A stretch of 6,720 nucleotides of DNA from Marinospirillum sp. (GTDB lineage: Bacteria; Pseudomonadota; Gammaproteobacteria; Pseudomonadales; Halomonadaceae): contig NZ_JACUUA010000174.1 in assembly GCF_014859565.1 (NCBI RefSeq), positions 1-6,720 on the forward strand, written 5' to 3'. The position numbers and the translations under genes were made by a program. This document shows, one piece after another, positions 1 through 6,053 of the stretch (the first letter of the stretch is position 1; each line of letters begins with the position of its first letter). Below the pieces are notes generated by a model. The model did no database searches. It saw nothing but the letters and a program-made list of their open reading frames with translations, and was not told the origin of the DNA.

Positions 1-803
1 GTAAAATGAAGGTTGATGAAATCTCTACCCAGGATGTGATTTCAGTTTTACAACCCATCTGGACAACCAAGAACGAGACTGCGAAGCGTTTACAGGGGCG
101 AATAGAGAACATTCTTGATTATGCTGCGGCTCACAACTATCGCGACTCAGTGAACCCAGCAAGATGGCGTGGACACCTCGACAAATTATTGCCGAGGCCA
201 TCAAAAATCCAAAAAGTAAGGCATCACCCTGCCATGCCCTACACAGAAATTCATGAGTTCTGGTCTGATTTAGAAGCAAATGACTGCACTTCATCACGGG
301 CGCTCCAGCTTCTAATTCTGACCGCAACTCGCACATCAGAAGTGCTTAATGCAACCTGGGCTGAGTTTGATCTGGACAACAAGATATGGATCATTCCTGA
401 AAGCAGAATGAAGGCAGGTAGAGAGCACCGTATTCCGCTATCCAGCCCTGCGCTACAGATACTTCAGACACGGCCAAGGGTTGTCGATAACCCTTATGTA
501 TTTCCTGGTGCGAAACAAAGCAAACCTCTATCTAACATGGCTCTACTCGCCTTGATGCGAGGCATGGGGTACGGCAAAGGTAACCAAAAAGCCGAATATG
601 TTCCCCATGGCTTTCGCTCTACCTTCCGTGACTGGTCTGGAGAGGTGTCCAGCTACCCAAGAGATGTTGCAGAAATGGCGCTGGCACACACCATAGAAAA
701 CAAAGTTGAAGCAGCATACCGTCGTGGAGACCTATTTGAGAAGCGCCGTCAGATGATGCAGGATTGGGCTGATTTCATCCTAAAAAAAGCCAGCCAGCTC
801 TGA
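1..803 (+). CDS. P4-family tyrosine recombinase/integrase, 5'-truncated by the window edge
   Basis: Site-specific recombinase that integrates and excises a genomic island, probably at a tRNA or similar attachment site. The frame is open to base 1, so the ATG at 6 is probably internal. P4-type integrases are about 400 residues and only about 265 are present; the N-terminal arm-binding domain (DUF4102 type) is missing here. Counting from the ATG at 6, a core-binding segment (about 1-70, with PARWRGHLDKLLP) leads into the catalytic domain. The catalytic set is complete: R109 in TATRTSE, K136 in RMKAGREH, H201 and R204 in HGFRSTFRDW, H228 in ALAHT, and the nucleophile Y238 in AAYRRGDLFEKRR. The C-terminus has the usual family length, so the visible part looks functional. 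It converges on the defence operon, with the hairpin at 821-856 between them. Family assignment is secure; the attachment site cannot be read from this window. Confidence 0.95.
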   Translation, partial: KMKVDEISTQDVISVLQPIWTTKNETAKRLQGRIENILDYAAAHNYRDSVNPARWRGHLDKLLPRPSKIQKVRHHPAMPYTEIHEFWSDLEANDCTSSRALQLLILTATRTSEVLNATWAEFDLDNKIWIIPESRMKAGREHRIPLSSPALQILQTRPRVVDNPYVFPGAKQSKPLSNMALLALMRGMGYGKGNQKAEYVPHGFRSTFRDWSGEVSSYPRDVAEMALAHTIENKVEAAYRRGDLFEKRRQMMQDWADFILKKASQL

Positions 804-820
804 TATGTAACACCACAGCT

Positions 821-856
821 AAACCCAAGCAGCCAGATTACTGGCCGCCTGGGTTT
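821..856. terminator. Bidirectional hairpin terminator between convergent transcription units
   Basis: Two 16-base arms (821-836 and 841-856) flank a 4-base loop (ATTA). Fourteen of the 16 pairs are Watson-Crick on both strands. The other two positions are A/C mismatches in + strand RNA but G-U pairs in - strand RNA, so the stem is fully paired only in the leftward transcript. The + strand copy ends in four U residues (853-857 region); the - strand copy ends in three. It starts 17 bases after the integrase stop and lies 117 bases beyond the DUF4276 stop, or 20 bases beyond the stop of the small frame at 877-1011. The placement fits a shared terminator for both convergent units. The short U tracts are a weakness. 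Confidence 0.75.
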
Positions 857-876
857 TACCGGTGCGTTGGGGACGT

Positions 877-1011
877 TCAGGATTCTGTATCAGCAACCCG
901 GTTAGGGTCGAACAGGTACTGTGTAAACTCGCGGATGAAAGCTGCGCTTATTCTGACTTTTGCTTGTTTGCTTTTAATTGCCCCACTCCTCCAGTTTGCT
1001 GACCCACTCAT
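877..1011 (-). other. Possible small ORF, gene remnant or frameshifted C-terminal tail (44 codons)
   Basis: This leftward frame runs from an ATG at 1011 to a TGA at 877-879. It overlaps the last 38 bases of the DUF4276 gene in another frame. Its second half reads like real protein, ending EFTQYLFDPNRVADTES, and its stop lies 20 bases before the terminator hairpin, where the last gene of an operon would normally end. I see no convincing Shine-Dalgarno sequence for the ATG at 1011 and do not recognise the peptide. It could be an independent small gene, the 3' remnant of a deleted gene, or a C-terminal extension of DUF4276. In the last case, loss of one base from the G4 run (- strand, 981-984) would join the two frames. 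The first residues, up to about 974, may be overlap noise. Confidence 0.35.
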
Positions 1012-1618
1012 TAAAGGCCGGACAGTGTTCCCGCATCACATCCAGACCAATAGCTTCAGCAATCAGTGGCCCATGTTCTGTTTTGGAGTAAGTACCTTTT
1101 TCAAATATGGTAAGAATACGCTTGGAAGGCGCGGTTTCCGGGCTATCGTTGATCTCTTCAGGGCTGCCAAACTCACTCCTGACCTTCTGCAGCTGAGAAA
1201 ACACTTTTTCATTCCAGCCATCCAGCACCCATTGAAACTCCTCTACATTGCTGAACAGCAGAGCCTCAAACTCATGCATCTGAACATAAGGCAAAATAAA
1301 GCGAGGATCGAACCCCTGGGTGCTTTGTTGTACCCCCTTCAGAATGTCGGCTTCTAACTCTGTGCGGCTGCGACCATTGCGCTGCTTAAAGCCGTAAAAG
1401 TCCACCAGAGTAGTGATTCGGTCAGCCTCTTTGTACTGGTGAGAGATGAATTTCACCAACCTCTCAACCGTAACGCGGCCACCCCGATGATTACCCGAAG
1501 GAGCCTGCAATAATGCGGGGTAAGCCCATATTTTAGAACCAGCAAGGTGAGGAGCCAGACAGGTCTTGATGAACTCAACTTCAGTTTGTCCTTCACAAAC
1601 AATGCAAACTCGCGTCAT
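974..1618 (-). CDS. DUF4276 family protein with TOPRIM-like motifs
   Basis: A 214-residue protein recognised as DUF4276, a family often found in defence islands beside AAA ATPases. An N-terminal strand leads into CEGQTEVEF (E9, E13), followed by TTLVDFYGF (D73). This spacing of a conserved Glu and a later Asp resembles TOPRIM domains, as in RloB and OLD nucleases. Further family signatures are MHEFEALLF (114-122), the PEEIND-PETAPSKR block (153-167) and HGPLIAEAIGL (182-192). The proposed role is a metal-dependent nuclease or nucleic-acid effector working with the upstream ATPase; that role is inference from the fold and neighbourhood. The start ATG at 1618 overlaps the ATPase stop codon by four bases (ATGA). 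The only ribosome-binding site is a GGAG one base before the ATG, too close to be ideal, so translation is probably coupled to the ATPase gene. The length is normal for the family, although a coding-like tail continues beyond the stop in another frame. Confidence 0.88.
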   Translation of the reverse strand: MTRVCIVCEGQTEVEFIKTCLAPHLAGSKIWAYPALLQAPSGNHRGGRVTVERLVKFISHQYKEADRITTLVDFYGFKQRNGRSRTELEADILKGVQQSTQGFDPRFILPYVQMHEFEALLFSNVEEFQWVLDGWNEKVFSQLQKVRSEFGSPEEINDSPETAPSKRILTIFEKGTYSKTEHGPLIAEAIGLDVMREHCPAFNEWVSKLEEWGN

Positions 1619-2709
1619 GCTCCACCCCCGACAGGGTTTTTAAGCCAGATGTCGGAAAGCTGGTAGTCATCATCAAGCCATTCCTGATAGTCCTCACGAG
1701 GAAGATTACGCAGCCTGGTTTCGCCCCTCTGACTTTCAGCAACAATGATATTTTCCAGAGCAAAGCAATCGACCATATAAGGCGACTGGGTTGCTACAAA
1801 AACCTGGTGCTTACTGGAAAGGCGCTTGAGCATTTCAGCGACCAGAGTAATCGCATGGGGGTGCAAGCCCAACTCAGGCTCATCAAAAAACATCACATCG
1901 GGTAGGCGTTCCGGCGGCAGGTTCAGTAATGTCAGTAAGCAGAATAGACGTAAGGAGCCGTCGGATGTCAGATGAGCACCAAACACTTTATCGCTGTAAA
2001 GGCCTTGCCAGCGCAGCTCAACCTTCCCGGCAAGCGGCTCTAAAACAAAATCCTTGAAGGTTGGCAAAACACGCTGGATTTGACGCACAATGATTTTGTA
2101 GCGGGGTAAGTCTGATTCGTAAAGATCCAGCAATACGGCAGCCAGGTTGCCACCATCAGAACGTAAACGGAAAGATTCGCTGGTGTCCCAGCGCAAGCGA
2201 ATAGCAGCCTTGGGAGAAGTATCGTGAAACTGGTAAGTGGCACAGTTACGCAGTACCGAACAAATTGCCTTGGCCGTTGCATCGGTTTGCTCAGGAAGCC
2301 TGGCTTCTTTCCCGACCTCCTTCAGCTCTACCCAGTTGGTGCCACGGTAAGCTTCATTAGACACCATTACGGTGTCACCGGCAGAAATATGAGTCAGATC
2401 AAACCGGTAGCTGTTTAAACCAGCGGTTGTTTGCAGTGAGATTTCAGCATGAATGCAGGGCGTTTGCCTGGCACCCATAAAAAACTGATCATCACCACCA
2501 CCTTGACGCAACACAAATTCCTGCAGGTTTTGTGACTTAAGCATCCGGCTGAGCATTTCAAAAAAACGGATCAGCGTTGATTTGCCAGCACCATTGGCAC
2601 CAATTAAAACAGCCAGTTGTGGCAATTCAAGCTGCTGGATAGATTGCAGGCTACGGAAACCTTCAATCGTGACCGACTGAATTCTGATGGATTGCTTTGA
2701 GTCAGCCAT
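1615..2709 (-). CDS. AAA family ATPase (AAA_21/OLD-SMC-like), RloA/AriA-like partner
   Basis: A 364-residue ATPase of the ABC/SMC-like superfamily. The N-terminus reads IEGFRSLQSIQ, the usual entry strand. It is followed by Walker A GANGAGKST (37-45, K43), a family-typical GGGDDQFFMG element (70-79), an ABC signature-like TSDGSLRLF (248-256), Walker B with FFDEPELGLHP (274-284, D276 and E277), and a switch segment VFVATQSPYMVD (303-314). There is no TOPRIM domain in this chain. The following DUF4276 gene could supply it, giving a split version of the OLD design. The ATG at 2709 was chosen because a good Shine-Dalgarno (GGAGG at 2717-2721 on the - strand) lies 7 bases upstream. The in-frame GTG at 2712 would be too close. 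The ATG shares one base with the helicase stop (TGATG), so the genes are translationally coupled. Known relatives (RloA/AbiLi, AriA of PARIS) sense phage proteins or DNA ends; the trigger here is unknown. Confidence 0.92.
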   Translation of the reverse strand: MADSKQSIRIQSVTIEGFRSLQSIQQLELPQLAVLIGANGAGKSTLIRFFEMLSRMLKSQNLQEFVLRQGGGDDQFFMGARQTPCIHAEISLQTTAGLNSYRFDLTHISAGDTVMVSNEAYRGTNWVELKEVGKEARLPEQTDATAKAICSVLRNCATYQFHDTSPKAAIRLRWDTSESFRLRSDGGNLAAVLLDLYESDLPRYKIIVRQIQRVLPTFKDFVLEPLAGKVELRWQGLYSDKVFGAHLTSDGSLRLFCLLTLLNLPPERLPDVMFFDEPELGLHPHAITLVAEMLKRLSSKHQVFVATQSPYMVDCFALENIIVAESQRGETRLRNLPREDYQEWLDDDYQLSDIWLKNPVGGGA

Positions 2710-5700
2710 CACACACCCTCCACCTTATTGACGAGCTTTCTGAGGTACTGATCCTGGTCTTCCTCCCTGAACAAGATATTCCAGTTTTCGAGCATTGCCT
2801 TGGTCACCGGTTGGCCATCTGTGCCCTTCCATGCTCCAGTCAGAAATGCAGAATGGGTTTCAGAGATCAGGAAGGCGTGGAGCTCAATGTTGCTGTTAGC
2901 CTTATTTTGCAGATGGAGATCGTTCTCGATTTCTTTGATGGTTGCATGGAAACGGACTTTAGGGTCTTCAGGCTTATGGTTCCTCAGTCCCTTGGGATCA
3001 ATGAAAATAACCTTTTGCACACCATCTTTCACTAGCCACAGAATAAAGTCCGGGTAGAAACCACCGTCGATAAAGACACCTACAGCCCCCTGGCCGGTTT
3101 GATTCCGCAGCAGGTAGACATCGTAGCCATCAAAAACCTGAGCCTGGTAAGCGTTCTGAATGTCTTTGACCAGCTCTCTCTCACCTTTATTAAGAGAAAC
3201 TGGGGTTACCTGAAAATCCAGACCTTGTGTGGCTGCAAGTAAAGGCTGATAGAAATGGCGCTCACACCATAAAAACTCCAGACCATCCTCTATCTTGCCA
3301 TTCCAAAGATCCACTTCGCCTTTAGAGATCTTGTCTCTCAGGTGGTTTAGTCGGGTAATCAACGAATCATGGCGCACCCGGTCCAGAGTCACCAGGTAGC
3401 TTCCCTGAGGGGTCTCTTTGCGAACACCAGGCAAATATTTGCTGTTCTCAGTAATTGGGCGGTATTCCAGCTTGTCAGACTCCCACTGGCGTCTACGCAA
3501 CCCATAAAACATTTCACAATACTTTCTGAGCAGAGCAATAGCCATATCCTGCCAAAGCGTCATGCGCTCTAAGCTGGTTAAAGCCATCACTTCCTCAGGT
3601 GCGTAAAGCGTGTACCAGCCTGTTTCTGCCAGCAAGCTTTTAACCACATCCTGCGTAATTGTTAAATTCGACCAGCGCTTATCGCGTTTAAAAGCTAGTA
3701 GCTCAAAATAAAGCTGGCGAGTGTCGAATAGCGAAATATGCAGGCTATTCAAAGTGGAGGTGTCTCGGCCTGCTTCACGCTTACCCGCTTGATCAGTCGA
3801 GAACATACCTACCTGAGGGTAAAAATCTAAAACAACTCTTGGTGGGTTGCAGAAATAGTCTCGCTCCGATGGCTTAAGGGCAGAGGGTGCTTTCAATACC
3901 ACCTGTTCAGCAAGCTCTAAAAAGGCGCTTCCAGAGCCACCAATTGCCTTACCTGAAACTGATTCCTTGACCCGAATTACATTCAAGTTATCGGGCAGGT
4001 TAGCCATAGGTTTCAGAGGCAAAACGAACTCCTCCAAGCCCTCATTGACTGGTATTTCTTCATCTTCCAGCTCCTTACGGAACTGAGCAATATAGTCCGC
4101 CTTCACACCAAAGATGTTCAGGGTTTCCAGGATACCGATATGCTTAGGACGCTCAATATTGGCTGAACGCAAACCAGTCGTCAGCTCTGCTGAACGCTTC
4201 AAGGTGGTTTGCCATCCTTTGAGTCGAACACCTCTGCCAAACAGCTGGATGATCTGGGCACCTTCATTCTTGCCCACATTCATCAGGGTCATGTTGGAAA
4301 CGCGCCAACTACTCCAACCTTCAGTGAACTTCTTGGAGCCCAGCAGCAGATTGACTGACGACTGCTCATGGTTGATTTGCCGAAACAAGGATTCGCTAAA
4401 TCTGGCATCCTGAACATAGAGCCCATGTTTATCACACAGCTGAACCAATTTGCTGTCGTCACCGACATTGATCACACCAAAAGGGGTGTCCGAAGAACCA
4501 GCCCTAAGAGCAATCTCGCCTGCAACACCGGTAATGTTTTCTATGTGTAGACGCCCACCGGTTGAGTGAAAAATACGGGCCAAAATATCTTGGTACAGCT
4601 GCTCACCGCTTTCATTCAGTTCCTTCAGGTAGTTAAAGCGACCATGCAGTAGATCTGTTCCACCTTGGCTGACCATTCCTTTGTTGAGCAGGTATTCAAT
4701 CGCTGCTACCGTTTGCTGGTGCTTATGGAGTATCTGGTCAACAAAGTGCAGCACCTTAACTGTATCTGAGGCTTCGCCCGAGGAAAGAGTCGCCGTCACC
4801 TTAGAGCTGACAAAGACCCACAAAGGCCGCTGCAAATTAAACGGCATGAGTGACCTTTGTTGATCGTCATACAAACGCAGCTGCTGGTAATAGCTCAAAA
4901 GGGACGCGACTAGATAGCGAAACTCATCTTCCGCATTGGGATTTTTTTGCAGGTTCAGAATCTGTGACTGCTTACCATACCCGTCGCTGTAAAAATGGCG
5001 GTAGGAGTAGTCAAACAGAATGGCTTTAGTATAGGTTTGACGCAGGTTCTCATGTTTAGAACCTGATTGGGCAAAGGTGGCGGAATACTCGAATGAGAAA
5101 CCATCTGCACACATCTTCTGCCGATACTCATACCAGCTTCCACCACCACTGGCGGTGCCTCGGTGCCCCTCATCCACCAACAGCAAATTGCGCGAGCCAA
5201 AAGAGTCTACGGCAACAGTTTTGCTCTTCTCACTGTCACGCAGCTTATTGATGTCGATAACAATCACATCCTGAGCAAACAAATCACCACCACGGGCTGA
5301 AAACTCACTCGCTCGGATGCCTGATTTCTCAAGATCTTTCAGGTGCTGATGAGTTAGACCTTCATTGGGGGTCAGCAGGATGATTTTGTTTATATCCCCA
5401 GCCTTGCCGTAACGCTGTAGGTAAAAACGATACTGCAAGATATTGGCGTGCATGATCAGCGTCTTACCTGAACCTGTCGCACTCCAATAAGCCACCATGT
5501 TCAACTGAGGCCAAAGATCATCATCAGGATTCAGCAGCTCTAAAGGCTTATGGTTAAAACCCTCTTGAACGACCCAGTGCTCATTCCAGCGTTCAATTTG
5601 CCGGTTCAAACCTTCCAGCAGTTCTTCTGGCTTGGTGAACAGGTAATCCAGGTAAATTTCAGTAAAAAGTAGCGTCAGGTACTGAAAATACTTCCACTCT

Positions 5701-6038
5701 ATCGGCTCTTCAGCTGACGCCAAACGGGCATCATTGATAGTGTCAGTCAGTGCCTTGATACGGCGGTCATACTCCAGCAGCTGTTCATCGCTCAGCTGTG
5801 TTTCTTCGTTTAAATTTTCACGAATTAGCTGTAGCAGTTGGTGTTCGCCTTCTGCATTGCGACCCGTGACCTCGCCCATCAACTGAAAGCGATCTCTAAA
5901 CGCTTCCAGGGTAGGCGCTTCTCGCTCCCCGACAGGGAACTGACCACTGAGGGAGTCGAAACCAAAGAGTCCGAACAACCACTGGTGAAGCACCAAATGG
6001 TGACGGAAGGGAAGCGTCTTATTTTTTTCCTTAGCCAT
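2709..6038 (-). CDS. DEAD/DEAH-box helicase with C-terminal PD-(D/E)xK nuclease; type III restriction subunit-like
   Basis: A 1109-residue superfamily 2 helicase resembling the Res subunit of type III restriction systems. A helical region of about 180 residues precedes motif I, ATGSGKT (187-193, K192). Then come LLTPNEGLTHQH (motif Ia region, about 221-232), motif II DEGH (289-292), motif III SAT (319-321), a motif V region around KKFTEGWSSWRVSN (569-582), and motif VI QLFGRGVR (598-605). The C-terminal end carries FYPDFILWL (P996-D997) and, 16 residues later, IDPKG (D1014, K1016), a PD-(D/E)xK endonuclease signature. It is therefore expected to translocate along DNA and cut it. Start: ATG at 6038 with GGGAG 7 bases upstream. 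A TTG at 6041 is also in frame but too near that site. Twelve bases separate it from the upstream methyltransferase gene, its likely protective partner. The helicase call is certain; the restriction role is inferred from domains and context. Confidence 0.93.
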   Translation of the reverse strand: MAKEKNKTLPFRHHLVLHQWLFGLFGFDSLSGQFPVGEREAPTLEAFRDRFQLMGEVTGRNAEGEHQLLQLIRENLNEETQLSDEQLLEYDRRIKALTDTINDARLASAEEPIEWKYFQYLTLLFTEIYLDYLFTKPEELLEGLNRQIERWNEHWVVQEGFNHKPLELLNPDDDLWPQLNMVAYWSATGSGKTLIMHANILQYRFYLQRYGKAGDINKIILLTPNEGLTHQHLKDLEKSGIRASEFSARGGDLFAQDVIVIDINKLRDSEKSKTVAVDSFGSRNLLLVDEGHRGTASGGGSWYEYRQKMCADGFSFEYSATFAQSGSKHENLRQTYTKAILFDYSYRHFYSDGYGKQSQILNLQKNPNAEDEFRYLVASLLSYYQQLRLYDDQQRSLMPFNLQRPLWVFVSSKVTATLSSGEASDTVKVLHFVDQILHKHQQTVAAIEYLLNKGMVSQGGTDLLHGRFNYLKELNESGEQLYQDILARIFHSTGGRLHIENITGVAGEIALRAGSSDTPFGVINVGDDSKLVQLCDKHGLYVQDARFSESLFRQINHEQSSVNLLLGSKKFTEGWSSWRVSNMTLMNVGKNEGAQIIQLFGRGVRLKGWQTTLKRSAELTTGLRSANIERPKHIGILETLNIFGVKADYIAQFRKELEDEEIPVNEGLEEFVLPLKPMANLPDNLNVIRVKESVSGKAIGGSGSAFLELAEQVVLKAPSALKPSERDYFCNPPRVVLDFYPQVGMFSTDQAGKREAGRDTSTLNSLHISLFDTRQLYFELLAFKRDKRWSNLTITQDVVKSLLAETGWYTLYAPEEVMALTSLERMTLWQDMAIALLRKYCEMFYGLRRRQWESDKLEYRPITENSKYLPGVRKETPQGSYLVTLDRVRHDSLITRLNHLRDKISKGEVDLWNGKIEDGLEFLWCERHFYQPLLAATQGLDFQVTPVSLNKGERELVKDIQNAYQAQVFDGYDVYLLRNQTGQGAVGVFIDGGFYPDFILWLVKDGVQKVIFIDPKGLRNHKPEDPKVRFHATIKEIENDLHLQNKANSNIELHAFLISETHSAFLTGAWKGTDGQPVTKAMLENWNILFREEDQDQYLRKLVNKVEGV
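2716..2721 (-). promoter_or_regulatory. Ribosome-binding site of the AAA ATPase gene, inside the helicase 3' end
   Basis: The leftward sequence GGAGGG lies 6 bases before the ATG at 2709 and is part of the last helicase codons (VEGV). It favours the ATG at 2709 over the GTG at 2712 and supports coupled expression of the ATPase with the helicase. Confidence 0.65.
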
Positions 6039-6045
6039 CAAAACA

Positions 6046-6053
6046 CTCCCTTA
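6046..6053 (-). promoter_or_regulatory. Ribosome-binding site of the helicase gene, fused to the methyltransferase stop codon
   Basis: Read leftwards, this is TAAGGGAG: the TAA stop of the methyltransferase forms the first bases of the AAGGGAG Shine-Dalgarno. Seven bases separate GGGAG from the ATG at 6038, which decides that start over the TTG at 6041. A ribosome ending the methyltransferase sits on the binding site of the nuclease gene, so translation of the two may be linked. Confidence 0.75.

Noticed and set aside
935..1357. Rightward 140-codon frame opposite the DUF4276 gene, with a hydrophobic start resembling a signal peptide
   Set aside because: It lies antisense to a well-recognised DUF4276 gene whose family motifs are intact. 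There is no Shine-Dalgarno sequence and the peptide resembles no family. It is best explained as a shadow frame.
974..2709. Canonical PARIS (AriA/AriB)
   Set aside because: The AriB effector belongs to DUF4435. The second protein here matches DUF4276 motifs, so only the general ATPase plus TOPRIM-like layout is shared.
2697..3057. Two overlapping rightward frames opposite the 3' end of the helicase gene
   Set aside because: Both are antisense to the conserved nuclease domain and have the composition expected of shadow frames.
6022..6028. Run of seven A (- strand) in the first codons of the helicase gene as a phase-variation switch
   Set aside because: Seven bases is short for a contingency tract, and the run simply encodes a Lys/Asn-rich start. 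There is no sign of a shifted frame.
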